Shown piece by piece: positions 7,613 through 16,965 of a stretch of 64,000 nt of DNA (position 1 is its first letter; each line of letters starts with the position of its first letter). The DNA is taken from the NCBI GenBank assembly GCA_964352215.1, contig CAYGRE010000022.1:1-64000 (forward strand), in the 5' to 3' direction. Made by a program: the position numbers and the translations under genes. Source of the DNA: CAWUKT01 sp964352215. Lineage in GTDB: Bacteria; Bacteroidota; Bacteroidia; J057; JADKCL01. The notes beneath the pieces were generated by a model. That model was not told where the DNA came from and searched no databases. It saw only the letters and a program-made list of their open reading frames with translations.

Positions 7613-7677
7613 TTATCTTCCTGAAAATGACCATTGTCATAAAACGCTCTATTAAAGATTCCCACCTTTATAGATTG
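7613..7677 (+). repeat. Diverged 65-bp direct repeat, copy 2
   Basis: Matches 5101-5165 without gaps (53/65). It ends 24 bp before the kynA start, so this copy probably overlaps the kynA promoter/leader region. Confidence 0.8.
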
Positions 7678-7701
7678 TTGACGATAAAATCCCAGGCAGG
7701 C

Positions 7702-8643
7702 ATGGACATTCACAAGCAACTCAAAGAGAAATACGAAGCGATCGGGCAAGACCCACAAGTACACCTGGAAGGGCTGCTGCATGCCAAGCCCATTACCTAT
7801 TGGGACTATATCCACACCGACGCCCTGCTGAATCTGCAGATTCAGCGGACCGGACTCCCTGATGAAATGGTCTTCATCATGTACCACCAGGTAAATGAAC
7901 TGCTGTTTAAGATGATTCTATGGGAAATCGACCAAGTGGCAAAAAAGGAAGAGATAAGCCCGGCCTTTTTTTCCAGACAACTAGACCGGATCAGCCGTTA
8001 TTTCGATATGCTTTCCTCTTCCTTTGACATCATGGGGGAAGGCATGGATGTCCAGCAATACCTCAAATTCCGGACGACCCTCACGCCTGCATCCGGATTT
8101 CAAAGTGCCCAGTACCGCCTCATCGAGTTTGCCTCCACCGAGTTGATCAACCTGATAGATGTTCGGTTCAGGGATACGATTGACAGGGATACACCATTCC
8201 TCCATGCCTTTGAGCACCTGTATTGGCAAGCCGCAGGAAAAGATTACAAAACCGGTGAAAAAAGCACCCTGCTTACCCTGTTCGAAGAGCGGTACCTGGA
8301 TGATTTCCTCGTTTTCATGAAGACCTACAACACCCTGAATCTCTGGTCAAAGTTCAAATCCCTACCCGAAAAGGCGAAGAAGGATGTGAATCTGATCAAC
8401 TCGATGCGGCATTACGACCATACCGTAAACATCCTGTGGGTCATGGCCCATTACCATGCAGCAGCCAAATACCTGGACGGCGGTGAAACAGAAGTAGAAG
8501 CAACGGGGGGAAGCAGTTGGAAGACTTATATGCATCCCAAGTATCAACGCCGCATATTTTTCCCCGATCTATGGACGGAAGAGGAACTTGAAAACTGGGG
8601 GGTGACCAACCTTGAGACACATGAAGTACTGAGCGAACCCTGA
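7702..8643 (+). CDS. kynA: Tryptophan 2,3-dioxygenase
   Basis: Heme enzyme that opens the indole ring of L-tryptophan to N-formylkynurenine, the first step of the kynurenine pathway. Family hallmarks are present: TYWDYIHTDALLNLQ near the start, FIMYHQVNELLFKMILWEID (with the substrate-site His), FQSAQYRLIEF, and near the C-terminus a MRHYDHTVNILWVMAHYH segment carrying the proximal heme His, followed by TGGSSWKTYM. The 313-residue length is near the family norm. The frame extends upstream through array A, but the Met at 7702 begins the conserved part. The remaining pathway genes are not adjacent. Confidence 0.95.
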   Translation: MDIHKQLKEKYEAIGQDPQVHLEGLLHAKPITYWDYIHTDALLNLQIQRTGLPDEMVFIMYHQVNELLFKMILWEIDQVAKKEEISPAFFSRQLDRISRYFDMLSSSFDIMGEGMDVQQYLKFRTTLTPASGFQSAQYRLIEFASTELINLIDVRFRDTIDRDTPFLHAFEHLYWQAAGKDYKTGEKSTLLTLFEERYLDDFLVFMKTYNTLNLWSKFKSLPEKAKKDVNLINSMRHYDHTVNILWVMAHYHAAAKYLDGGETEVEATGGSSWKTYMHPKYQRRIFFPDLWTEEELENWGVTNLETHEVLSEP

Positions 8644-8728
8644 AGACGGTCCGGTTTCAGTGAATGGAATGATTCAGTTCCGCACCGAAAACGTCACCCA
8701 TTGGCGGGCAATACCTGCCCAGCAGGGG

Positions 8729-9376
8729 TCAAAGCGCAGTAAAGTACAACGTCTCGGTGTACTCGGGATCGTTGTCAGAAGGTAATGAAAAGACAAACTC
8801 CCCCTCGGTAAGGGTAATGATGGGAGCGGTTTGCATGTTGTCAAATATGATCTCATCCGGGTTGGGCAATTCCCAGACTCCTGAGCTCTCTTCCACGCCA
8901 TCCCGGTATGTTTTCGCGGTATTGGGCAGGGTGAATACATAGAGGTATTCGGTTGTTCCTCCCCAAAGATCCCCTACGAGAAAAGTATAGTTGGGTCCGC
9001 CGGGCTTGGTCAGGGTGAGGGAGTCCATGGACCAGGACTTGACCAGTTTTGCTGTTGCAATTTCCACAGGTCCCATGCCGATAGTGATATCAGAAACGAA
9101 GACGTCTGATTTTTTCTCATTCTTGGAGAAGGCGGTGAGGGAAACCGGGTAGGTACCACCTGCTGCCCATATATGGGTAGGATTTTCCGCATTGCTGCTG
9201 CTGCCATCTCCAAAGTCCCACGCATAAGTGGTTGCATTCATGGAGGTGTTGGTGAATTCGACCGTTTCTCCGGATACTACCGTTGCTCCTGAAACGTCAT
9301 AATTGGCAATGGGTTCTTTTGTGCAACCAGTCATTACCACCAACAATGCAAAACCGAATAGAATACCTTTTCCCAT
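8729..9376 (-). CDS. PKD-domain lipoprotein
   Basis: 215 residues. The signal ends in the lipobox VMTGC (Cys18). Residues about 24-100 form one PKD domain: VVSGETVEFTNTSMNATTYA, then WDFGDGSSSNAENPTHIWAA, then GTYPVSLTAFS. The C-terminal half (LVKSWSMDSLTLTKPGG, SGVWELPNPDEIIFD, EGEFVFSL) looks like a lipocalin-like or DUF5004-type barrel common in Bacteroidota lipoproteins. It is probably surface or periplasmic. The specific ligand is unknown. Convergent with kynA. Confidence 0.8.
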   Translation of the reverse strand: MGKGILFGFALLVVMTGCTKEPIANYDVSGATVVSGETVEFTNTSMNATTYAWDFGDGSSSNAENPTHIWAAGGTYPVSLTAFSKNEKKSDVFVSDITIGMGPVEIATAKLVKSWSMDSLTLTKPGGPNYTFLVGDLWGGTTEYLYVFTLPNTAKTYRDGVEESSGVWELPNPDEIIFDNMQTAPIITLTEGEFVFSLPSDNDPEYTETLYFTAL

Positions 9377-9474
9377 GTTGTTTTCTGTTTAAGTGGACAA
9401 ATATAGGGGACAGAAAATGAATGATTCTATTCCTTGGAAAAGGGACCCCATAGGAGTAGGAAATATTAAATGAT

Positions 9475-9482
9475 TAGATTTG
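9475..9482 (+). promoter_or_regulatory. Candidate Bacteroidota -7 element
   Basis: TAGATTTG fits TAnnTTTG, 28 bp before the ATG of the OB-fold lipoprotein. No convincing -33 TTTG was seen at the right distance. Confidence 0.35.
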
Positions 9483-9510
9483 CAATTCAATTTTGATTAA
9501 CCTTACCAGT

Positions 9511-9924
9511 ATGCGGAGTATTTTCATCTTAACAGCGGTTCTCTTCCTTTTTACGATCACCTCTTGTGGACCTGGGGGGAATAATGTCTCGAAGGAGACG
9601 CCAGCTGAAGTGCAATTGACAGTTTCAGAGCTTCGGAATTTTGATGAAGATCTACGGGCCGGTGATATTGGCAAGGTCGGGGAAGTAACCGGAAAGGTAA
9701 TCTCTGCAAAGCGCAGTGCCCCCAACGAAAAGGAAATGGGAAGTCATTTCATTCATATTTATACCGAGAAAGGCCCCAATGAACAGTTCGATCCTCAGAT
9801 ATCGTGTTATACCTGGGGGAGCCCCGGATTGAGGGAAGGAAGTACAGTTCGCCTCAAGGGCAATATCGGTCGGGGGGCTGCGATGGGCTATTCCCTGCTG
9901 AATTGCTACGTAGAAAAACTATAA
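9511..9924 (+). CDS. Small lipoprotein with OB-fold (tRNA_anti-like) domain
   Basis: 137 residues. ATG at 9511 gives MRSIFILTAVLFLFTITSC with a lipobox Cys. The mature part (GKVGEVTGKVISAKRS, HFIHIYTEKG, QISCYTWGSPGLREGSTVRL, KGNIGRGAAMGYSLLNCYVE) has the strand order of the tRNA_anti-like OB fold seen in Bacteroidota exported proteins. Ligand binding in the envelope is the likely role; the substrate is unknown. The 3' end overlaps the convergent small gene by six bases. Confidence 0.75.
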   Translation: MRSIFILTAVLFLFTITSCGPGGNNVSKETPAEVQLTVSELRNFDEDLRAGDIGKVGEVTGKVISAKRSAPNEKEMGSHFIHIYTEKGPNEQFDPQISCYTWGSPGLREGSTVRLKGNIGRGAAMGYSLLNCYVEKL

Positions 9925-10164
9925 GGATTGCTCCTCCAACAATTCCTTGACGGCAGCAATAACTTCCTGAAGCACTTTTTTCCCGAAACCTTTCCTCACC
10001 CAATCCTGAGATACGCCTTCCAGAAATCTTTCATAGGATACAAAGCCCCCTGTTTCAGATTTCCAGTGTCCGGTATCTTCGGTCATGTAAACATTTCCCG
10101 GGGATTTGGTCAGTTGGATATAGTAATTCGTGTCTTCCCTGGTGTTTTTCCAATTGGTACGCAT
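9919..10164 (-). CDS. Small conserved-looking cytosolic protein
   Basis: 81 residues: MRTNWKNTREDTNYYIQLTK at the start, a middle with GHWKSETGGFVSYERFLEG, and an amphipathic C-terminal helix (VLQEVIAAVKELLEEQ). No signal peptide. The composition is protein-like and the stop overlaps the convergent lipoprotein gene. No family recognised. Confidence 0.6.
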   Translation of the reverse strand: MRTNWKNTREDTNYYIQLTKSPGNVYMTEDTGHWKSETGGFVSYERFLEGVSQDWVRKGFGKKVLQEVIAAVKELLEEQSL

Positions 10165-10227
10165 ATTTAGGCTTAATATTTATAATGAATAATTAACGTT
10201 TTCTAGCATTGGGCGGGGTCTCGGGGT

Positions 10228-13200
10228 CTATTTCTCTACAGCAAATTTCACCCGCCAAACCTGTGTCTCTCCTCGAATCTCGGCGATGTATACACCAGCG
10301 GCCAGTCGGCTAACATCGATGGGCATGCGGCCCTTGAGCTGGTTCTGTTCCCAGGTCTTAGCGAGAATGCGCCTTCCGGAAAGGTCGCGCACGTTTAGCT
10401 GAATGGGACCTGTCGGTTGCGGTCCGAAATCCACCCAAAGTTGATCTTGCGCGGGATTCGGGTACAGTCGAACCGTGTTGTCCCGGGTACCTGCGACCCC
10501 TACGAGACAATTGATCTCAACCGATAAGGTGGTGGTGTCGTTACCGCAGGGGTTTCCGGCGATCAGGGTCACGTTATAGGTTCCGTTTCCGCTACCGCTG
10601 AAATCATGGGTAGGGTTTTGACCGGTTGCACCCGGTGATCCATCCCCAAAGTCCCATTGCCAGGAATTCGCAGTGCCCTGAGAGGATTGGGCCGTAAAAG
10701 AAATGATGGGGCAGAGTGTCGTATCGGAAACGGCCGACATGGCGAGGGGAGTGTTGACGGTGATATAGGCGGTCTCGACCAGGCTGTCCATCCCAAAGCT
10801 GTTTGTTCCCACCAGAGTGACGGTGTAGGTGCCTGGATTGTTGAAGACAACCAGTGGATTCTGGGAGGTGGATGAGCTTCCACCTGCGAAACTGGATCCG
10901 GTGGGGCTGATCTGCCAGTTCACGGAATTGGTATAGGTGGACAGATCGGTAAACTGAACCGTGTCACCCTGACAAATCATTTGTTGGTCAGCGGAAAAGG
11001 CAAGGCCGGGCAAGGTGTTCAGGTTGATGTCGTCAATCGCCAGGTCTCCTGTGTAGCCGCTGCCTGTAGTGGCCCGGAAACGGATGAAAATTATTTCTCC
11101 GGCAAAGGCACTCAAATCCACATTGGCTGACAACCAGGCATTGCCCTGGTCGCCGGTGATCTCTGGCATGAGGTCAAGGTGCCATTGACCTTCTACGAAT
11201 GCATCGACATGCAGGGTTCCGATGGAGGAGCCCAGCATGTGGTACCAGAACGATAATTCCGGTTGGTTGGTTCCCCGCAGATCGAAACAGGGGCTGTGCA
11301 ATTCCGCTTGTTTGTTCTGGCAACCAGACCCACTATTGCCGGAGGTCTCCAGATAGAGGTAGTTGCCATTTCCGCTGGTATGGTCGGAGGAAGGGCCGGT
11401 TCCACCCGTTCCCGTCCCACCCGTATGGGTCCGGAAATCAATGCTGTCCCCGTTGATGGCCGGGTTGTTGGGTACATTGAACCAATTCTCAGACAGAGGG
11501 CAACTGATGTCCGCACAACCCCAGGCGGTATTGCAGGTGGTGAAGGCATCGAAATTTTGGTTGTAAGCAGGGGTTACGGTGCCGGAAGGATAGACTTCAA
11601 TCGTATAGGACAGGGTGTCATTTTGGGGGTTCGCGTCACCGGGAACTGCAATCCAGATTTTGATATTGTAAGTACCGACGTTGGAGAGGTCCATGCTGTC
11701 TGCAAACGTGAAGTCATAGCTATCTGCAGGGTTGATGGTGGTGGAAATGGTCGCATTGTGGACGGTTGCGTTGCCGATCTGCCAGCCGACCGGAGTGCCA
11801 TTGAAGGCCGATACTCCGTTGTTCCTGACGCGGATGCTGACGGGGAGGTCATGGGCAGTGATGCAATCGGGGTAATAGCCGGGAACCGGGCTGAAAACGG
11901 CCACCAGTTCGCCTTCGAAGGGCACGCAGTTGGTGTCTCCGGGCAGTTTTTGCATGGCGATGGCACGGCGTCCCCTGGCTTGGAGTGGGCCGAGTGCTTT
12001 GACGCTGAACCATTCGGGGTTGGTGGTGCTCAGGCCGGTGAGCATGAGGTGGTTTTGCATGCTGGTTCCGGCAAAGTCCATGTACTTCTGGCCCAGGCGG
12101 CTGACTTCGTAGCCGGTCGCACCGGGGACTGGGTCCCAGGTCAGCATTGCGGAATCCCCGCAGGACCAGAGAAAATCCAGGTTGTCGGGTACAGGGATGA
12201 TCGAGAAGGAAGCATCGCTTTCATCGGTGAGGTTGCCCCGCGTGATCCGAACCAGACAATGGCCGGATATGGTATCCGGTACCGTGTAGTCATGGTAGCG
12301 CTGGGTTGCAGGGATATTGGTTGCAATAGTCGACCAGGTCGCTCCACTGTCGGCGGAGAATTCCAGGGCAAAGGGGCCGCTCCCTCCGTACGAATCCCAG
12401 CGGATGATTTCATTCTCGCCGGGTGCCCAGCCTTCCCCCCCGGTGGGGTGGGTAAGCAGTAAGTCATCCCCGACAAATTCGTAGATGACGTAATATTTTT
12501 GTGGGCCGGTGGGGACGAGGTGGCCTTCAACAGAAACAGTGTAGGTGCCGGGAGAAGGGTTGGTAATGGTAACCTGTTCCATATTGTTGAGGCTGTCACG
12601 GCCCCGCACCGCGGGGAGGTTCAGGCTGTTGGCATTGGCGGCGGTATCGAGGACCCAGGGTAGAAACACCGTGTTGTTCGGGTCGGTGAGCCGGAAATCA
12701 AGGTCATTGACGAGGGCGGCTGCCGCTCCGGCGCTTGCCTCATAATCAGTCCAGTACACCAGGCAACGAAGTTCCTGGGTGCCGGCCGGAATGTTAAGGG
12801 TGTGGGTATTGGTAATTCCATTGGAGACATTGGCAGTCAGGTGTCTGCCTCCAGCAATGGTATTGTAAGCTCTTCGGGCGTTGATACGACCATAGCCATA
12901 TTGGAAATCGGGGCCGGGATTTCCGAGGTCTTCTCCGGTGTTTTGCAGGATCCCTTTGATGAGGCCGGCATCTGGTTCCTGTCCCGCATTGTGGAATTTG
13001 TAGGCCTGGTAGAGTTGGGTCATCACCCCGGCAATGCCGGGCGAAGCATGGGAAGTGCCCCCTGGGCCGACGGCACAGATATCGGGCTTGATGCGCCCGT
13101 CGTAGGCGGGGCCCTTGCTGCTGAAGTTCATGCGTTGGTCGTATGCGTTGACCGCGCCGCTGGCAATGACATTTTTAGATTGCTTCACCGCTCCTGTGAT

Positions 13201-14385
13201 ATTGGCCCAGCCCGGTGCTCCATAATAATTGCAGGAACTGTCGGTGCCGATATTGCCACAGGAGAATACATGCATCATAGAAGGAAAGGTCCGCACCTGG
13301 TTGTCGATGGTCACCGAGGCACTGTTGTAGCCATAGGAGCAGCCGTAGCCATAGGAATGGTTGGCAATGCGCAAGCTGTCTGAAAAATAAAGGGTGGAAT
13401 TGTTCCAAACAGCTCCATTGACGGTGAGCAAGTCGGCTCCAAAAGCCATTCCCCGGTCTTTGGGATTGTAATTTCCTGCACCCGCCATGCGTCGGCCTAC
13501 ACCAGTTGCATGACCGCTGAAGCTGGTCCCGGTATGATAGCCTGCAAAAATGCGGCCATGAAAGCCGATCTGGGTTGTGTCGACCATCCCTTCGGAGACA
13601 GCTGCGGTGACACCCGTCCCATCGAAATGGAGTCCTCCGGCATAGTCGGCAGCGATCATATTGGAACGGTGACTGGTGCGGTTGACTTCCTGTTCGGGTT
13701 CCGGGGCGGGAGTTGCCTCACTGATATGATAAATGAATGGGGTTGCGGCCAGGGTACTGATCTCCTCAACCGGGAGAAGAATTTCCATGACATTATATGG
13801 TGGCTGTACCTCCAGAATCTCTCCCCCAGCATTTCTGATGAACGCTTCGACCTCAGCATTTCTGATGATCGTTTCTATTTCTGAATTCCCATTGATCGCC
13901 TCAACTTCCGCCATCGAAACAGGCTGCATAAGGTGCAGACTGAGCCTGATGTGATCGGGATCAGTGAGCGCATACGATGGAAAATTGCCTTGAAAAAGGC
14001 TTTTGCTAAGCTTGTAATCCACTTCCATGTCCGAGATCAGACGGATGGGGCAGGGCGATAATTGGGCAGGGTCGAGGTCGGCTGGTAGAGTGGCCAGCCA
14101 GGCATAGTTGCGCACATAGTGCAGGAGCTCCACCCCCGCCAACCGCAGTGCCTGTCTTTCATTCTCCGTTGGGATGGTCTTGAATTGAATCAGCTTGTAC
14201 AGCATCCCCTTGAATTCAGACTGAGGTGTCCGCAATGGAACCCGCTCATTTAGGATGGCCTCAAAATTGGCCTGCGGAATGAAGGATTTTGCGGAAAACT
14301 GCAGGCTGTAGTTCTGTCCATAGATTGAAACAGAGCAGAAAAATGCCAACAGCAGGGTTGCCAATCGATAAAGAGGGGGGAGCAT
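10228..14385 (-). CDS. Large T9SS-sorted subtilase (S8) with MAM and PKD domains
   Basis: 1385 residues from Met at 14385, which starts a signal peptide ending SVSIYGQ; the longer frame to 14475 adds an unlikely leader. In order: a propeptide-like region; an S8 peptidase domain (about 240-460) with His292 in SGHATGV, the oxyanion Asn in SCGNIG and Ser445 in GTSHASP; a pro-protein/CUB-like segment; FN3/Ig-like parts; a MAM domain (about 960-1110, ELHSPCFDL to LAIDDINL); two PKD domains (about 1120-1290); and a type A sorting domain (RLYPNPAQDQLWVDF ... AAGVYIAEI). The position expected for the catalytic Asp reads AAVSEG (Ser264-Glu265) instead of D-x-G. It is probably secreted and surface-attached; activity is uncertain. 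Confidence 0.88.
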   Translation of the reverse strand: MLPPLYRLATLLLAFFCSVSIYGQNYSLQFSAKSFIPQANFEAILNERVPLRTPQSEFKGMLYKLIQFKTIPTENERQALRLAGVELLHYVRNYAWLATLPADLDPAQLSPCPIRLISDMEVDYKLSKSLFQGNFPSYALTDPDHIRLSLHLMQPVSMAEVEAINGNSEIETIIRNAEVEAFIRNAGGEILEVQPPYNVMEILLPVEEISTLAATPFIYHISEATPAPEPEQEVNRTSHRSNMIAADYAGGLHFDGTGVTAAVSEGMVDTTQIGFHGRIFAGYHTGTSFSGHATGVGRRMAGAGNYNPKDRGMAFGADLLTVNGAVWNNSTLYFSDSLRIANHSYGYGCSYGYNSASVTIDNQVRTFPSMMHVFSCGNIGTDSSCNYYGAPGWANITGAVKQSKNVIASGAVNAYDQRMNFSSKGPAYDGRIKPDICAVGPGGTSHASPGIAGVMTQLYQAYKFHNAGQEPDAGLIKGILQNTGEDLGNPGPDFQYGYGRINARRAYNTIAGGRHLTANVSNGITNTHTLNIPAGTQELRCLVYWTDYEASAGAAAALVNDLDFRLTDPNNTVFLPWVLDTAANANSLNLPAVRGRDSLNNMEQVTITNPSPGTYTVSVEGHLVPTGPQKYYVIYEFVGDDLLLTHPTGGEGWAPGENEIIRWDSYGGSGPFALEFSADSGATWSTIATNIPATQRYHDYTVPDTISGHCLVRITRGNLTDESDASFSIIPVPDNLDFLWSCGDSAMLTWDPVPGATGYEVSRLGQKYMDFAGTSMQNHLMLTGLSTTNPEWFSVKALGPLQARGRRAIAMQKLPGDTNCVPFEGELVAVFSPVPGYYPDCITAHDLPVSIRVRNNGVSAFNGTPVGWQIGNATVHNATISTTINPADSYDFTFADSMDLSNVGTYNIKIWIAVPGDANPQNDTLSYTIEVYPSGTVTPAYNQNFDAFTTCNTAWGCADISCPLSENWFNVPNNPAINGDSIDFRTHTGGTGTGGTGPSSDHTSGNGNYLYLETSGNSGSGCQNKQAELHSPCFDLRGTNQPELSFWYHMLGSSIGTLHVDAFVEGQWHLDLMPEITGDQGNAWLSANVDLSAFAGEIIFIRFRATTGSGYTGDLAIDDINLNTLPGLAFSADQQMICQGDTVQFTDLSTYTNSVNWQISPTGSSFAGGSSSTSQNPLVVFNNPGTYTVTLVGTNSFGMDSLVETAYITVNTPLAMSAVSDTTLCPIISFTAQSSQGTANSWQWDFGDGSPGATGQNPTHDFSGSGNGTYNVTLIAGNPCGNDTTTLSVEINCLVGVAGTRDNTVRLYPNPAQDQLWVDFGPQPTGPIQLNVRDLSGRRILAKTWEQNQLKGRMPIDVSRLAAGVYIAEIRGETQVWRVKFAVEK

Positions 14386-14545
14386 GGGAAAAAAAATCAT
14401 TGCGGCGGTTATGAGTGCGGAAGATAGAAAAAAACGGAGAATTTCAGGCTTTGCCATTGTCGCCTTCCAGAACAATTGTATTGGAGATTAAGTACTTTGC
14501 GTTTCGCTTGTCCTCTCACCAACCCTGTAATTCCTTCTTTGTCCG

Positions 14546-16030
14546 ATGGCCAGGAACACCTTATTTGACCGCGCATTTTTTCGAATGTTATTTTCCCTCC
14601 CGGACAAAAAACGGAAAGATTTTGCGGCCTATATTTCATTGCGTCAGTTCAATTCCAATGCAGGCCTGGCCGCGCTATTGGAGCTGATCTTAAAGAGATA
14701 CAGCAAGGAGAAAGAACAGGAGGGGGCCACCTTTGAGCGGCTGGGGAAGGAGAGCGGAATGGCTGCAACCACTCTGGAAAAGTCGATTTCGAAGTTGTTG
14801 AGTTTGCTGAATGATTTTATGCTGGTACATGCGGCACTGCAGGAAAAGGACAGGTTGCATACCCTTCCTTTCGAAGCTTGGGTGAATGAAGATTTGCCTG
14901 CCGACCTCCTGGACCGGGAATTCCGGAGGCGGTTGCGTAACCTGCATCGATTGCCGGGAAGTGATCAGCATTTTCACGAGGAGCTGCTGCTGGAGCACAG
15001 CCGGGCCAAACTGGAGGCTGCCAAACCACGCAAGGACCAGGGGAATTTATTCGAACGTCATATCCAACTGCTGGACATCTATTATACTGTGGCCCGGTTA
15101 CGTTACGCTTGTGCCGCTGCCAACGCTGCCCGTATTTTCGGCAATCACGACGCCCGGACCTTCCTGATTGAAGCAGCTGTTTTGGACCTGCCCGAATTGC
15201 CCTTGGTAGGGCAGGCTTATTCCCGCATGTTGGAGCTTCTTTTGTCAGATGAGCCAAGCCCGGAACAGATCACCGAGAACCTCCATTTTCTTCAGGAACA
15301 TGAGTATGAATTTGCCCTTGAGGACCGCTCTGATCTCTATGGCTATCTTCTCAATACCGGGATGCGGCGAATGGTGACCGGGCTTCCGGCATTCAACGCG
15401 ATGGTGCACCTGATTTACAATGCGCTGCTGGACAATGGACTCTTGTTGGCAGGTGGTGCCTTGAGCGGAACCCATTTCAAAAACATTGTTACCGTTATGG
15501 TACGGACCCATCAACTGGAGGAGGGCCGAGCCTTTATCGAGGAATACACATCCCGACTGAACGATGAAGACCGAAGTCTGCTTGCACCTTATTGCCTGGG
15601 CATCATCGAATTCCACAGTGGTAATTTCCGCAAGGCGATCGGTCAATTCTCTACCCTGCTCAAGCAATCTCCTGACGATCAATTCTGGAGCCTTGAGGCC
15701 AGAAGTGTATTGTGGAAGGCCTATTTCGGTGCCATGGAAACCCTGGATGCACAGGAGCATGAAGAGATGCTTCGGCTTTACCACTCCTTCCGCAACTTTG
15801 TCTCCAGAAACAAACAGCTATCGGATCACCACCGGACGGGTTACCTGAATTTTATCCGCCTGTTCAACCGCCTGATTCAGCTCTCCGAATCCCAGGACCC
15901 GAACACCAAGGATGCTGGTCTCAAGGTCTTGCTCGAAAAGGCGGGGGAAATGGAAAAGGTCATCAACAAAGAGTGGGTGATCGGAACAATCCGAAAAAAA
16001 ATCGAGCTGAACCGGGCTGGAATGCAGTAA
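14546..16030 (+). CDS. Helical repeat (TPR-like) cytosolic protein
   Basis: 494 residues, no signal peptide. It starts MARNTLFDRAFFRMLFSLPD and continues with antiparallel helices typical of TPR-like solenoids, e.g. LEEGRAFIEEYTSRL and GIIEFHSGNFRKAIGQFSTLL followed by FWSLEARSVLWKAYF. The N-terminal 100 residues (KKRKDFAAYISL, LGKESGMAATTLEKSIS) look like a small DNA- or protein-binding head. I know of similar uncharacterised proteins in Lewinella-type genomes, but no function. It is transcribed divergently from the subtilase. ATG at 14546 is the first Met of the frame. Confidence 0.8.
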   Translation: MARNTLFDRAFFRMLFSLPDKKRKDFAAYISLRQFNSNAGLAALLELILKRYSKEKEQEGATFERLGKESGMAATTLEKSISKLLSLLNDFMLVHAALQEKDRLHTLPFEAWVNEDLPADLLDREFRRRLRNLHRLPGSDQHFHEELLLEHSRAKLEAAKPRKDQGNLFERHIQLLDIYYTVARLRYACAAANAARIFGNHDARTFLIEAAVLDLPELPLVGQAYSRMLELLLSDEPSPEQITENLHFLQEHEYEFALEDRSDLYGYLLNTGMRRMVTGLPAFNAMVHLIYNALLDNGLLLAGGALSGTHFKNIVTVMVRTHQLEEGRAFIEEYTSRLNDEDRSLLAPYCLGIIEFHSGNFRKAIGQFSTLLKQSPDDQFWSLEARSVLWKAYFGAMETLDAQEHEEMLRLYHSFRNFVSRNKQLSDHHRTGYLNFIRLFNRLIQLSESQDPNTKDAGLKVLLEKAGEMEKVINKEWVIGTIRKKIELNRAGMQ

Positions 16031-16219
16031 GTTTCCAAAGGCGAAATACATGTATTGGTGCGTTCAGGGCTGATTTGGGGCCTCGATGGACCGGCGATTC
16101 CGGTATGGTTCTGTAAATTTCGTTCAAGGTTTATTGTCTTTAGTCTTCCATCTTAGAAGTTCAGAAGATCCTCGGTACAATTCGCAATTCTTTGATGACC
16201 AATATTAATGATGACAACG

Positions 16220-16831
16220 ATGAGACTATTTTTTTTGAGCGCATTCTTTTCTTGCCTTGTTACAATCACTTTCTCCCTGACTGGTTGCAGTTCAGCTGAT
16301 CCGATCCAGGACCTGAAAGATCCATCCATCGCACTCGATGGTAAAGGTGGACCCGAGGGCGACTGCAGTGGTGAAATACCTTTTACCCCCATTTTTACCC
16401 AGATTCCAGTAGATGGCTACCCTGGATTTGACCTTGCTTTGGAAGTATCTGGCAATGCTCCCGCTGTTCCTCCTGGCTGTACTTGCGGAACGACGACCTA
16501 TACTTTCTACCTGGATCTGGATTGCATGTTTGTGCTGGAAGTCGGGGTTGCATCTTCTCTGGACCCATCCATGAATGTTGACCTCGTATATGAAGACCTG
16601 GCGGGTTTTGCTATGAAATACCGTGCGCCCACTGGGTGGAATGATGTTCCTGATCCGGTTGGGAATCCGGGAGACAACCCATTTTCAGTCTGTATCAGTG
16701 CTACGGACGGTGATGTAATCCTTTTCGATTTTTACGGTGGAAATCCTGGCGGCCCCTCGTCTTCCTCTGTAGTCGACAATGTGGGCGGCATCTGCATTGT
16801 AGATAATATCGGAAAGTCCACCGGACGGTAA
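16220..16831 (+). CDS. Uncharacterised lipoprotein, Cys-rich
   Basis: 203 residues. The ATG at 16220 gives a signal with lipobox SLTGC. The mature part is acidic and Gly/Pro/Asp-rich with paired cysteines (PPGCTCGTTTYTFYLDLDC), suggesting disulfides in the envelope. No known domain recognised. It precedes another lipoprotein gene of similar composition on the same strand, 134 bp away, so the two may be related by function. Confidence 0.7.
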   Translation: MRLFFLSAFFSCLVTITFSLTGCSSADPIQDLKDPSIALDGKGGPEGDCSGEIPFTPIFTQIPVDGYPGFDLALEVSGNAPAVPPGCTCGTTTYTFYLDLDCMFVLEVGVASSLDPSMNVDLVYEDLAGFAMKYRAPTGWNDVPDPVGNPGDNPFSVCISATDGDVILFDFYGGNPGGPSSSSVVDNVGGICIVDNIGKSTGR

Positions 16832-16965
16832 ATTTTACTCCCTGGTAGCAAATCTCCGGGGGCAACCAAAATCTATTCTAATCCCCATTGTTCCTTGCTA
16901 TTGCAGGGGACCAGGCTCCCCTTGCTCAATTATTGATTCACTTAACTTCTAAAACTTTAATTATC

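Noticed and set aside
7039..7640. Several overlapping frames on both strands across array A
   Set aside because: The 22-bp unit is not a multiple of three, so repeats shift frame and GC-rich sequence lacks stops by chance. No consistent repeat peptide.
11263..12462. 399-codon plus-strand frame inside the subtilase gene
   Set aside because: Gly/Val/Ala-rich shadow frame opposite a clear multi-domain secreted protein.
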